From: Sparassis latifolia
Lineage: Eukaryota > Basidiomycota > Agaricomycetes > Polyporales > Sparassidaceae
Assembly: GCA_018466975.1 (NCBI GenBank)
Contig: CM031561.1
Span: 2,976,001-3,040,000 of the forward strand
Reading direction: 5' to 3'
DNA: 64,000 bases
Both the position numbers and the translations under genes were made by a program. Shown here piece after piece: positions 11,483-22,832 of this stretch; position 1 is the stretch's first letter; each line of letters starts with the position of its first letter. The notes under the pieces are model-generated. The model did no database searches. It had not been told where the DNA came from and saw nothing but the letters and a program-made list of their open reading frames with translations.

Positions 11483-12230
11483 ATGTCTACTTCTGCCATC
11501 GATGCTCTTGTCAACAACATACTTGCCAAAGTCACTTTCATAATTATAAATACTCTCGCATCACCTACACTGGTTAATGGAGTACCTTCTCGAACACAAA
11601 CACCCTTTATCTGTGTCTCATCACCCTCACCTTCAATCGAACACAGTCACACATCGGACGAACAAGAATTTGCCACACATCTGATTTCAGCGATCTGCAT
11701 TCCTGTCAACTTCACAGATATTCTCATTACTCTACGGAATCGCCCACAAGATCAACAGGTGGTGATTTCTATGCAGCGAGCATTAGAAATGGTTGAGTGG
11801 ATGCAAATGGCCAGACAAGAGCTCATCTCAGCAGATGATATAATGAGTAGGGCCTGAACCAGAGTTGATCAAGTCTGGTCTTTATACGGTCACCCATACA
11901 GCACAGGAAATCTGGAGGGAGCATGGAGATGAAGATCTCGGACACATCCTCAGATATGCCAATAATGCAATACCCGCATCTACTCCTCGCTCATCGCCAG
12001 AACCAATTCCTGTTTGACCTCACTCTTCTCGTTCACACGTATCCATCGGTCGATCCCCACTGTCACAATTCTCCTTCTCACCTGTATCTACTTCTTCACA
12101 TTGCAGTAATCCCTACCATGATGGACGTACGCATGAACAAGGACCACAAACCGGCCGATGAACATGCTACAGATGTGAAAGTGATCATTATGTTCATGAC
12201 TGCCCCCGACAATGGTAACAACTACAATTT
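11483..12230 (+). pseudogene. Retroelement gag-like remnant with zinc knuckle
   Basis: An ATG at 11483 opens a 124-codon frame (ends near 11857) containing LRNRPQDQQVVISMQRALEM. The neighbouring frame then carries EIWREHGDEDLGHILRYANN and, after further stops, CYRCESDHYVHDC at about 12166-12204. This last motif resembles a retroviral-type zinc knuckle, although the first spacer is one residue short of C-X2-C-X4-H-X4-C. The arrangement (helical N-terminus, linker, CCHC near the C-terminus) suggests a small gag protein. It lies just downstream of the chromovirus fragment on the same strand but seems to belong to a different element. Confidence 0.45.
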
Positions 12231-12279
12231 CTCTTGTGGGACAAGAAACGTTAGACGGGAGCTGATGTTATAACACTTC

Positions 12280-12950
12280 TCAGTTATGGCATGTCTTTTC
12301 TTTTATCTTTTCTTTGTTCCCTTTACTTTACTGGACTCCGTGATTTACCATGTGACTCATCGGAGCGTAACCTCCAATTTTCTATTCAGATATCCAGAAC
12401 CCCTATTCTAGGGTTATGCCGGATTCAACTCTGGATCTTCTTTTTATCGCACATGCGAGATACGTATATTCACCTCATTGCTACCTTGTTCTGATGCACG
12501 ACTTGTTATCTCCATTAGTACTGATTATCTCTCACAATCTTACTCAGCATTCCCATACATATTACTTCCTCGCTGTCACCTTGCCCAGATATCATTTTAC
12601 CTTATCCAGCCAATGAACAATCTTGTATTACTGCGTAGTACTACAGATACCTTTTGTATGAGTAGTTAGTCTCATCGAGCTGGATCCCCATCTCAACCTG
12701 GTTACCATTAAACCAGCTCTTCACTTGCCTTTGACTGAGATCGACCATTGGTAGCAGACAGCTACTGCGAGTTATAAGAATGAACTCTAATCGACCTTCA
12801 GTGTGAGGATATTGCCCAAAGTGTCTCTTGAACAGACTTGTGTCTTAGACTAAGACTTTGTCTTGTGATAACTCGACTTGATGCTTGTGTTTCACTGCCG
12901 CGTAACATAAAATGTATATAAGAAATTGTTCTTATATTTTCCACTAACTC
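12280..12950. other. Non-coding stretch after gag-like remnant
   Basis: Mixed-composition sequence with short overlapping open frames that look like chance. No domain, repeat or RNA gene was recognised. Confidence 0.3.
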
Positions 12951-12954
12951 TCAG

Positions 12955-13330
12955 TATGCCATCTAATTATGTCTAGTAAGTATTCTACAATGTTCCACTA
13001 TACTAAGTTATATGAGTTAATAAGGGCCTTACAATAGTTTACAAAATTGCCTACTGACTCTTGGTATATTATGTAGCAATATTCAGCAAGTCAACAATAG
13101 TCTATTATACTGGCTCCTAATATACTTACTCTTTAGTATCAGTTTGTAATGAGCTTACAATAGTCTGAATATATCACCTGATATTGCTTTGTAAATCAAT
13201 TTAGTAACCTACAATAGTTTCTAGTAATCTCTACTAAATGTTGTCATCCGCAAGTTTATAAGATGCTTATAATAGTTTAGTATACCACCTAGTACCAGTT
13301 TATAAAGGCCTTACAGTAGCCTACAAAGTG
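12955..13330. repeat. Degenerate AT-rich tandem repeat, about 55 bp period
   Basis: A motif close to CTTACAATAGTCTA recurs near 13028, 13092, 13153, 13206, 13265 and 13310, with AT-rich spacers and frequent TAGTAT/TATACC words. Spacing is irregular (about 45-64 bp), so the array is old and diverged. Confidence 0.55.
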
Positions 13331-13433
13331 ATAGATTGACTTTTGAAACTAGCAAGTAAATAACAAGCACCAAGAGTTTATACCAAGGTTAATGCTAAGT
13401 ATAGGCACTGCCTGCACGGCAATTGTCTGAGTT

Positions 13434-13560
13434 TCAACACATGATGAGTTTAGAAATCTTGTTAATGAGCAACATTCATTGATAAGATTTCTAAACTCAG
13501 CCATGTGTTGGAAGTTAGCCTATTACATTTGGACAAGATTTGTGAACTCAGCCCATGTAC
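13434..13560. repeat. Hairpin with a third degenerate copy
   Basis: CAACACATGATGAGTTTAGA near 13436 is followed after about 35 bp by its complement (TTTCTAAACTCAGCCATGTGTTG, ending near 13510). A third, direct copy of the right arm (ATTTGTGAACTCAGCCCATGT) lies at about 13536-13557. The stem is about 20-24 bp. Confidence 0.6.
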
Positions 13561-15040
13561 TCAGATTTTAATAAATCAAATAGGCATCGTAATCAGTTTT
13601 TTAAGCTGAATCTGATAGTGTTATCCTCAAAACATCAGGATCACTTTCTACAGTGCTACGATCCATTTTCTTAGTTTTCTCTTGTTTCGTCGCATTTTGA
13701 GCTTCAACCCCGAGAAACTATATTCGAAAGTAAATATGAGGACTACTTCACAGTCTTCTAAGATTTTATCTCCTTACCATCATCTAATACATCGACAATC
13801 TCAACATGCCGGGCAGTAAGTTACCATGTTCATTGTTCTGCAGTTCTTGTTTAGTGGCTCACTGTGTCCATAGAGAAGACACACTGAGGACAACAGAAAC
13901 TTTGGTAGAGCGGCCAAATGGTAGACAGCCCAACACAGTTTCAGCTTTACAAGCTATTATTGCCCTGTTGAAGATCAAATTTCAAGAGCTCACCATAAGT
14001 CTCTTACCTGATTTTCAGTGTACACATGCACGTACTAATTTTGTGAACAGCAAGTGACACGCACAGTTATCCAGCAGCGCCTCAATATAGCCCATAGATT
14101 TTCTGACCAAGATCTGAAATTTATAGATTGAGTTCAGCAGGAAGTGCATATAAATGTACTTGTGGGGAGTAGGCAACTTCTTTGCATGGCAGGAACGATT
14201 CCTGAGGTTTTGTAGTCCTGCCTTTTTCTCATCATCTAATTATTTTTGTCACATGTATTAATTATTTTGTATTACTCCTTAGTAGTTAATTACTTGTGAA
14301 AAGTGGTTCATTGCATTACATTGCATGTTGTATTTTTATTTAATACCTATTTAAAGGTTTTATCATTTGTATTCACTCAAAACAGTCACTTTAGGTGAAA
14401 ATCTACTAAAATTTGATGTTATACTAATAAGTATAAAGAACTCAGGTCTTTTTAGTTCATGTATAAGTTTTTGAAGCTCCGAAACTCTGTTTTTATTTCA
14501 ACTAAATTTATGTAACAGATACTAAAAAGAAATAAAGTATTAGAATGACTTAAAATATTATTTGGCCACTCTAGATATCATTAACCACTGCATTACAATA
14601 TTTTAGTATGCTATTCATCTAATATTTTATTTACAAATATTTGACGACAATACTGCAATAGTCCAGCATGCCAAGTTACAAGAAAATGCTAGTGCTTTTT
14701 AAATAAAAGAATTATAACAGACTCTAATGTTATTCAATAACTAGTGTATTGCTTAGTAATATATAGTAAGCTTCTAACAATATTATACTCTTGACTTAAT
14801 TATAAGATGTCATCTGAGCGTAGTTTATAAAAACCTTATAATAGTGTATTAAAGTATGCAACACACTTTATAACAATAATATGTTAGGTTATCACATGAG
14901 TCTCATACATCTGCTATGTCACCTACTAACTTTTTTATACCAGTTGATAAGTAGTATAATATAGATAATAATTTATTTATAGCTGTCTTATAATAGTCTA
15001 ACACATTGCTAAGTATCTCAGAGTAGGATTATCTAAAATG
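13561..15040. other. AT-rich gene-free stretch
   Basis: The best open frame (13806-14057, ATG start, 83 codons) has a Cys/Ser-rich start and no recognisable similarity; I do not call it a gene. From about 14560 the sequence consists of diverged relatives of the repeats on either side. Confidence 0.4.
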
Positions 15041-15630
15041 TGGCCTTAAAATAATATTACTCTGTCCTTTTATCAAAACTGTATAAGAATATTACTAAAA
15101 GTTATTAGTACGCCTCTCCTAAAAATGATCTTCAAAATTGCTTAAAAATAATACTACTATGTTGTTCTGTAAAAAGTATATAAAAACATTATTAAAAAGT
15201 TCCTAGTATGCATTTTAAAAGACTCAGCCAAAAATGGCTTTAAAATGATATTACTACGTTATTTTGCAAAAAGTATATAAAAACATCACTAAAAATGACT
15301 AGTATGCATTCTAAAATACTCAGTATAAAAATGGCTTAAAAATAATGCTACTTTGTCATTTTATAAAATTGATAGACAAACATTATTAAAAAGTCATTAA
15401 TATTCATTCTGAAAGACTTAGCTTCAAAATAGCTTCAAAATGATATTACTATGTTGTTTTGCAAAAAGTATTTAAAAACATTACTAAAAAGTGACTGGTA
15501 TGCATTCTAAAAGATTTAGCTGAAAAATGGCTTCAAAATAATATTATGTCATTTTATAAAATCTATATAAAAACATGACTAAAAAGTCATTAATATTCAT
15601 TTTAAAAGGATTACTTTAAAAACCTACAAT
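15041..15630. repeat. AT-rich tandem repeat, about 97 bp, six copies
   Basis: A block with AATGATATTACTA..TTGTTTTGCAAAAAG, ATAAAAACATTACTAAAAA, TAGTATGCATTCTAAAAGA and AAAAATGGCTT recurs with starts near 15047, 15144, 15242, 15338, 15435 and 15533, a period of about 97 bp. The copies differ at many positions but keep register. There is no coding capacity. Confidence 0.8.
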
Positions 15631-16480
15631 GTCATGTACCTTCTCTAAGATAACTATCTCATAGAAGTTTTTAAAATTTAAGATCATAACAGTGCAATTT
15701 TATCTCTCACGTGTTTTCAGTGTTGCAACTACAAAATTTTGCTAGCTACACTATTGGGCTTCCCACCTCATACTTCTAGAATAGACTTTCTCCTTTCCTG
15801 CACTTCAGACCTTATGCAGGCTTGATTCCACTCATACTCCACCTTTGTGGCTTGTCACAGAAATAGCAACATATCATTACCACAAGGATACTGTCACCTA
15901 ACCTAAGTGCCATCATTTATACTAATTAGATGAACGCAGTTCTTGAATTTACATTACACATCTGGCACAAATCTCCATATCAAATTTGACCACATTCATG
16001 TGAGGCATGAAGAACTTCTGAACCTTGAGATCAGCATCAGTGAAGTGGAGTACACATTGCTCATCATTGCCTTCCTAACTTATGAGCTGTCCGTATTTAT
16101 CTCATAAGTTATTGCAACCGCACAGGCTACCATACTGTAGCAGCAGTGTGCTGCAGCAAAGATTAATGTCAGTATATGATATAAACAGACCAATTGACAT
16201 AAAAATGGCTTAAGCACTGTATTAAATATAAAGTCTAATAAAAGCACACTTTACCAAGATTATATAAGAATATTAATATGATTACTAGCATTTACATATT
16301 TAAAAAATCTCAAAATCTAAATTGGACTATTATTGCCTCAACAGTAACTCACCTAAATTACCTCACTCACCTATAGCCTAAGTTATCTCTGTTATCTGGT
16401 ATTTTTGTTATTTGTATATCTAATCATTTTAACATATTGACATTCAGATATCTAATCATTTCCTCTAATACTTTTAACAC
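15631..16480. other. Gene-free stretch with a small hairpin
   Basis: No coding signal. AACTTATGAG (16077-16086) and CTCATAAGTT (16101-16110) form a perfect 10-bp stem with a 14-base loop. The stretch leads into the CACCT-rich minisatellite. Confidence 0.35.
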
Positions 16481-16499
16481 CTCTACCACTTTACTGCCT

Positions 16500-17045
16500 C
16501 CAACACCTCTACCACCTGTAACACCTTGATCAGTCACCTAGTCACCTGGTCACCTCTGACACCTCGATCACCCTGTCACCTGGTCACCTCTGACACCTCT
16601 AACACCTCTGACACCTCAATTACCCTGTCACCTGGTCACCCTTGACACCTGGTCACCCTTGACACCTGGTCACCCTGGTCACCTCTAACACCTCTGACAC
16701 CTCAATTACCCTGTCACCTGGTCACCCTTGACACCTGGTCACCCTTGACACCTGGTCACCCTGGTCACCTCTAACACCTCTGACACCTCAATTACCCTGT
16801 CACCTGGTCACCCTTGACACCTGGTCACCCTTGACACCTGGTCACCCTGGTCACCTCTAACACCTCTGACACCTCAATTACCCTGTCACCTGGTCACCCT
16901 TGGCACCTGGTCATCCTGGTCACCTCAAACATCTCTGACACCTCTGACACCTCTGACACCTTGATCACCCTGTCACCTGGTCACCTCTAACACCTTCGAC
17001 ACCTCGAACACCTGGTCACCCGGTCACCCTCGACACCTCGAACAC
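16500..17045. repeat. CACCTGGTCACC minisatellite with 86-bp higher-order unit
   Basis: The region is built from short words such as CACCTCTGACACCTCTAACA and CACCTGGTCACC. Within it an 86-bp unit containing CAATTACCCTGTCACC repeats four times in exact register (AATTACCCTG at 16618, 16704, 16790 and 16876). The same words reappear in reverse complement at 17215-17320 and again inside each larger satellite unit, so this is the left arm of an inverted repeat. Confidence 0.85.
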
Positions 17046-20000
17046 CTCGGGTGACTCCATAAAAGGAAGGTGACTTGCTATATATGGGTGACACCCGACA
17101 CCATCATATTTTAGAAGCACAACCTACAGTACTTATCAGAAAAACAGATGTATCGTTTCAGGTGTCGGGTGTCACCCATATATAGCAAGTCACCTTCCTT
17201 TTATGGAGTCACCCGAGGTGTTCGAGGTGTCGAGGGTGACCGGGTGACCAGGTGTTCGAGGTGTCGAAGGTGACCGGGTGACCAGGTGACCAGGTGACCG
17301 AGGTGTCGGAGGTGACCCGGGGTGACTGTAGGCCGCATACAGATAACTGTAGACCACATACAGAGTACTGTAGGCCACTCTAGACCGCATACAGAATGCT
17401 ACAGACCGCATACAGAGCACTACAAACCACTCTAGACCGCATACAGAATGCTATAGACCACATACAGACCACTATAGACCGCGTACAGACCACTATAGAG
17501 CGCATACAGACCACTAGAGAGTGCATACAGATCACTATAGACCATCGTAGACCACGTACAGACCACTATAGACCGCATACAGAGCACTACAGACCACTCT
17601 AGACCGCATACAGAATGCTACAGATCGCATACAGACCACTATAGACCATTATAGACCGCGTACAGAATGCTATAGACCGCATACAGACCACTATAGGCCA
17701 CATACAGAATACCGTACGCCACATACAGAGTACTATACATTGCATACGAACGTTTATAGACCACATACCGACGTTCGTAGACCTACAGTACTTATCAGAA
17801 AAACAGATGTATCGTTTCAGGTGTCGGGTGTCACCCATATATAGCAAGTCACCTTCCTTTTATGGAGTCACCCGAGGTGTTCGAGGTGTCGAGGGTGACC
17901 GGGTGACCAGGTGTTCGAGGTGTCAAAGGTGTTAGAGGTGACCAGGTGACCAGGTGACCGAGGTGTCGGAGGTGACCCGGGGTGACTGTAGGCCGCATAC
18001 AGATAACTGTAGACCGCATACAGAGTACTGTAGGCCACTGTAGATCGCATACAGAATGCTATAGGCCACATACAGAATGCTACAGACCGCATACAGAGCA
18101 CTACAGACCACTCTAGACCGCATACAGAATGCTATAGATCGCATACAGACCACTATAGACCATTATAGACTGCGTACAGAATGCTATAGACCGCATACAG
18201 ACCACTATAGACCGCATACAGAATGCTATAAGCCACTATAGGCCACATACAGAATACCGTCGTCGCCACATACAGAGTACTATACATTGCATACTGACGT
18301 TTATAGACCACATACCGACGTTCGTAGACCTACAGTACTTATCAGAAAAACAGATGTATCGTTTCAGGTGTCGGGTGTCACCCATATATAGCAAGTCACC
18401 TTCCTTTTATGGAGTCACCCGAGGTGTTCGAGGTGTCGAGGGTGACCGGGTGACCAGGTGTTCGAGGTGTCGAAGGTGACCGGGTGACCAGGTGACCAGG
18501 TGACCGAGGTGTCGGAGGTGACCCTGGGTGACTGTAGGCCGCATACAGATAACTGTAGACCGCATACAGAGTATTGTAGGCCTCTCTAGACCGCATACAG
18601 AATGCTATAGGCCACATACAGAATGCTATAGGCCACATACAGAATGCTACAGACCGCATACAGAGCACTACAAACCACTCTAAATCGCATACAAATCACT
18701 CTAGATCGCATACAGACCACTCTAGACCGCATACAGAATGCTATAGACCACATACAGACCACTATAGGCCATTATAGACCACATACAGACCACTATAGAC
18801 TGCGTACAGACCACTATAGACTGCATACAGACCACTATAGATTGCATACAGAATACTGTACACCATGTACAGGTTACTATACACCACATAGGAACATTTA
18901 TAGATGACATACTGATATTTGTAGATCACATACAAATAATCGTAGATGGCATACAAATATTTCTAAGTGGCATACAAATATTTCTAAGTGGCATACAAAT
19001 ATTTCTAAGTGGCAAATTAAGCCCGTGGTAAATAGTTGTATGTAAACTAGATATGTTAACTTAGAAATATTTGTATGCTGTCTATGAATGTTGGTATGTG
19101 GTCTATAAATGTTGGTATGAGGGCTACAACACTCTGTATGTGGTGTATAGTGCTCTGTATGCGGTCTGTAGCATTCTGTAAGTGGTCTATAGCATTCTGT
19201 ATGCGGTCTATAGCACTCTATAGCATTATGTATGTGGTATTTGTATGCCACTTAGAAATGTCGGTATGTCGCTTACGATGCTCTGTATGTTGCTCATGGT
19301 AAGCATTCGTATGTCGCTTAGAAATATTTGTATGCCACCTAAAGATATTTGTACGCCGCTTATAAATGTCAGTATGTCGGTTACATTTCTTTGTACATGG
19401 TTTACTATGCTCTGTATGTCATCTGTGGTATTCTGTATGCTGTCTATGGTACGCCTTGGTATGTTGCTTACAAGTATTTTTTGTATGCCACTTAGAAATA
19501 TTTGTATGCCATCTACGATTATTTGTATGTGATCTACAAATATCAGTATGTCATCTATAAATGTTCCTATGTGGTGTATAGTAACCTGTACATGGTGTAC
19601 AGTATTCTGTATGCAATCTATAGTGGTCTGTATGCAGTCTATAGTGGTCTGTACGCAGATCATAGTGGTCTGTATGTGATCTACATAATGGCCTATAGTG
19701 GTCTGTATGTGGTCTATAGCATTCTGTATGCGGTGCTAGAGTGGTCTGTATGCGATCTAGAGTGATTTGTATCACGATTTAGAGTGGTTTGTAGTGCTCT
19801 GTATGCGGTCTGTAGCATTCTGTATGTGGCCTATAGCATTCTGTATGTGGCCTATAGCATTCTGTATGCGGTCTAGAGAGGCCTACAATACTCTGTATGC
19901 GGTCTACAGTTATCTGTATGCGCCTACAGTCACCCAGGGTCACCTCCGACACCCGACACCTGACCTGGTCACCTGGTCACGATACATCGAACACCTCACC

Positions 20001-20105
20001 CGGTCACCCTCGACACCTCGAACACCTCTGACTCCATAAAAGGAAGTACTTGCTATATATGTGACACCGACAGAAACGATACATCTGTTTTCTGATAAGC
20101 TAGGT
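17046..20105. repeat. Nested palindromic satellite with 21-bp arrays
   Basis: A module order recurs: hinge (ACCTACAGTACTTATCAG at 17122, 17781 and 18328), TATA-like module (CACCCATATATAGCAAGTCA), GGTGACC minisatellite, then a tandem array of 21-bp units related to ATAGACCGCATACAGACCAC. The first two units are about 659 and 547 bp. Around 18940-19080 the orientation flips: three direct 21-bp copies of GGCATACAAATATTTCTAAG (18948-19010) face their complement at about 19060. From there to 20105 the same modules run in reverse complement, ending with the inverted TATA-like module (about 20030-20062) and the inverted hinge. A smaller palindrome of the same modules is centred near 17130. There is no credible gene; open frames here are a consequence of the 21-bp period. 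Confidence 0.88.
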
Positions 20106-21050
20106 GGGCTCGACACAGCCACACAGGGCTTCTCACTGCAGGTGGCCGTCCAGGACGGCCGTGTAAGTTTGTTGGTACCCTTAGTGGCAGTCTGAGATCA
20201 GCGTTTATTAGGTATGTCATGTATGGCCTTCCAGTACTACCACTTATTGTTCATCCCTGTGAAGGTCATTGAAGCAGATGGCCATCCAAGATGACCACCT
20301 ATAGTCAGTACCACAGGTGGCCGTCCGGGACGGCCATTTCTTGTGCAAGCTGTTCGTGGCCTTCCTGGACTGCCACTTGTGGTTTGTCCCTCTGGTGGCC
20401 ACTACAGCAGGTGGCCGTCCAGGAAGGCCATTTCTTGTACAAGCTGTACATGGCCTGCCTGGACTGCCACTTGTGGTTTGTCACTCTCATGGCCACTACA
20501 GCAGATGGCCGTCCGCGACGGCCACTCATGGTCAGTACCACAGGTGGCCGTCGAGGAAGGCCATTTTTTGTGCAAGCCATGCATGGCCTTCCTGGACTGC
20601 CACTTGTGGTCTGTCTCTCTGGTGGCCACTGCAGCAGGTGGCCGTCCGGAAGGCCATTTCTTGTGCAAGCTGTTCATAGCCTTCCTGGACTGCCACTTGT
20701 AGTTTGTCACTCTCATGGCCAGTACAGCAGATGGCCATCCAGGATGGCCACTCATGGTCAGTACCACAGGTGGCCGTCCAGGAAGGCCATTTTTTGTGCA
20801 AGCCATGCATGGCCTTCCTGGACTGCCACTTGGTTTATCCCTCTGGTGGCCACAACAGTAGGTGGCCGTCCAGGAAGGCCACTCATGGTCAGTGCCACAG
20901 GTGGCCGTCCGGGAAGGCCATTTCTTGTGCAAGCTGTATATGGCCTTCCTGGACTGCCACTTGTGGTCTGTCCCCCTGGTGGCCACTATAGCAGATGGCC
21001 GTCCAGGACGGCCACTCACAGCCGCTATGCTTTGCTGACTGTGCCACCTG
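20106..21050. repeat. Tandem array of GGCCGTCC..GGACGGCC palindromes
   Basis: A near-palindrome, ideally GGCCGTCCAGGACGGCC, occurs about a dozen times between 20144 and 21020, for example at 20144, 20321, 20413, 20505, 20546, 20640, 20772, 20863, 20902 and 20996. Between palindromes are conserved spacers (ATTTCTTGTGCAAGC, TTCCTGGACTGCCACTTGTG, CTCATGGTCAGTACCACAGG). Units with the ATTTCTTGTGCAAGC spacer are spaced alternately about 92 and 132 bp, so the real unit is about 225 bp with two or three palindromes each. Open frames on both strands are repeat artefacts. Confidence 0.85.
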
Positions 21051-21254
21051 GCCTATACAGCCATCTGAGCCTCTTTTGGCCGTGAGCTATGGTTGAGGAG
21101 TATGAGGCTTTTGAAGTGGCATTGGTTATGGATGTGTCGCTGTAATAATACATATCATGATTGCGTAGTACATTACTACAGGTCTAGTTTATCATATGCT
21201 TACTACAGTGGCAGCCTAGCATTCCTAACTGGGACCCATGTCGGCAATACACCA

Positions 21255-21680
21255 CCACCACCATGCATGGCCGTCCACGACGGCCGTGCAGGACAGCGGC
21301 AACTCACCAGCGCTAGTGATGGTACACGTGCCAACAGCACCTTTCGTAGTGTTCGGCAACAGTCTCCTTCCCAAAGCAGACACGTACCCCTAGCCTTGGC
21401 TCAGGTTCCACTCAGTACTGGCAGTTCATGCACCTCGAACGGCCGTCCAGGACGGTCACTCGTGGCCAGCGTGGTTTACCTCCTGTGCCACCTGGCCTAT
21501 GCAGCCAGTGGAGCCTCTCCGTGCATGGCCGTCCACGACGGCCACGCAGGTCAGAGGCCCTCACCAGCGCTAATGATGGCGCACGTGCCCTACGGCACTG
21601 TCCATAGGGTTCGGCAATGGCCTCCTTCCTAAAGCGGACATGCACCCCTAGCCCTCGGCTCAGCAAACCCCCATCCTAGG
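21255..21680. repeat. Tandem duplication, about 260 bp, each copy with a GGCCGTCC palindrome
   Basis: The block beginning CATGGCCGTCCACGACGGCC near 21263 and containing CTCACCAGCGCTAGTGATGG, GTTCGGCAA and CTCCTTCC..AAGC recurs from about 21523 with moderate divergence. A further palindrome (GGCCGTCCAGGACGGTC) lies near 21441. It shares the palindrome with the array on its left but has different spacers. Confidence 0.7.
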
Positions 21681-21717
21681 GTTGGGGTCCCCCGCCCTCT
21701 GCGACCCTACGGCCGGC

Positions 21718-22500
21718 CTAGGAGGCCTCATAACCTAAATTTTCCTTGGCTTTCTTTGAAGCATTCTGGAAAGCATAGCAATTGGACTGTGTGTGTCCTT
21801 TACCCTCACAAAAATCGCAGGTGAGCTGTGAGGAGGAAGCAGTGGTGAGTGCTTGATCTGCTTTGGGAGAGGAAGTGGTGCGATGACGACGATTGATTTC
21901 CTCTGTGACAAAAGCCTGGGTGACAACATCTTTGCTCAGGATATCACGCTGAAGTAGCGCAGAGGTAAAAGCGCCATATTCCTCCACAGGAAGAGCACGA
22001 ATCATAGCCATGGAGGTTAACTCTTCATCCAGCTTTGTCAGATTAAAGTCATTAGGGCGAAGGTCTTTAACACGCTGCATGGCAGCATTGACCTTATTGA
22101 CAAGCCCTTGAAGTGATTCCTCTGGTTGCTTTCTGATGGAGAAGACATCATCATAAGCATTGAAACGCGCTCCAGGTTTCTTCTGCAGATGAACAGCTGC
22201 AAGCTGTTCCCACATTTTGATAGGGTCATCCACCACACCAGCAAAGTGAGTGCGCTGATCTGGTTCCACCATCAAATAGATTTGACCAGCTGCTTTCTCT
22301 GCATTGGCCTCCCAATTGTCTAGCTTGGTTTGCTCAGCTGCTGTAGGTGATCCAGAGAGCTTTGGCTGTGGAAGCTTGCCATTGACAAGTCTCCAAAGGT
22401 TTGCAGAGCGCAACCAGGCAGCCATTTCACCGCTCCAAGTAGGGTAATTGGAGTCATTGAGCTTGGCAAAGTTGGGAGTGTGGGTAGAGGTGGAAGACAT
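21718..22500 (-). CDS. Ty1/copia gag protein
   Basis: Open frame of 260 codons with an ATG at 22500 preceded by an untranslated leader. The N-terminal half has the Ty1/copia gag (UBN2/DUF4219-like) layout: FAKLNDSNYPTWSGEMAAWL, WEQLAAVHLQKKPGARFNA, then a helical segment around LTSMAMIRALPVEEYGAF. A zinc knuckle with canonical C-X2-C-X4-H-X4-C spacing (CDFCEGKGHTQSNC) lies at about residues 228-241. The frame stops shortly after it, and no protease, integrase or reverse transcriptase follows: downstream in the minus direction is the palindrome-bearing repeat. The gag ORF itself is intact, so the element is a 3'-truncated or non-autonomous copy. Upstream lie a candidate primer-binding site and the 5' LTR. 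Confidence 0.85.
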   Translation of the reverse strand: MSSTSTHTPNFAKLNDSNYPTWSGEMAAWLRSANLWRLVNGKLPQPKLSGSPTAAEQTKLDNWEANAEKAAGQIYLMVEPDQRTHFAGVVDDPIKMWEQLAAVHLQKKPGARFNAYDDVFSIRKQPEESLQGLVNKVNAAMQRVKDLRPNDFNLTKLDEELTSMAMIRALPVEEYGAFTSALLQRDILSKDVVTQAFVTEEINRRHRTTSSPKADQALTTASSSQLTCDFCEGKGHTQSNCYAFQNASKKAKENLGYEAS

Positions 22501-22819
22501 GATGTGGAAAGGGGTAAAGGGTTGTGTGTGATTATGTCTGGTGCTTGAAAAAGTGCAGGATAGTCCTCAGGAGTGTGTGCAGGAAAGGAGGTATAGTAAT
22601 TGTAACCAGTAAGTATTTACTAAACACCCAGTTGTACAACCGCTCAGGTCACTGGGATGATTACCAGGATGTTCCCAAGAAGGTCAAAGGCTGGCCCACT
22701 GAAGTGCACAGACCCAACAGTTGGTGTCTTTGTAAATAAAGGATATGCAGCACACTATAAGGACAAGAAAGGCACAGAAAAGTGACCAAGACAAAGCAAC
22801 AGCAAAGGGGCTAGGCGCG

Positions 22820-22832
22820 GGGCTCATAACCT
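22820..22832 (-). other. Candidate primer-binding site of the copia element
   Basis: On the minus strand this reads AGGTTATGAGCCC, close to the half-tRNA (initiator Met) primer-binding site used by copia-type elements. It lies just downstream of the presumed 5' LTR and about 320 bases before the gag ATG. Confidence 0.4.

Noticed and set aside
17396..19663. Several open frames of 60-145 codons with heptad-like repeats (IQTTIDR-type) on both strands
   Set aside because: They arise from the 21-bp satellite, whose period is a multiple of three; both strands are open at once and there is no start context or codon signature.
20291..21085. A 264-codon open frame and overlapping frames on both strands
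   Set aside because: Lies wholly in the palindrome array; the translation merely repeats the DNA repeat (WPSRKAI-type words) and equal frames exist on the other strand.
17046..21600. A CRISPR-like array
   Set aside because: Repeats are contiguous tandem units without unique spacers, and the genome is eukaryotic.
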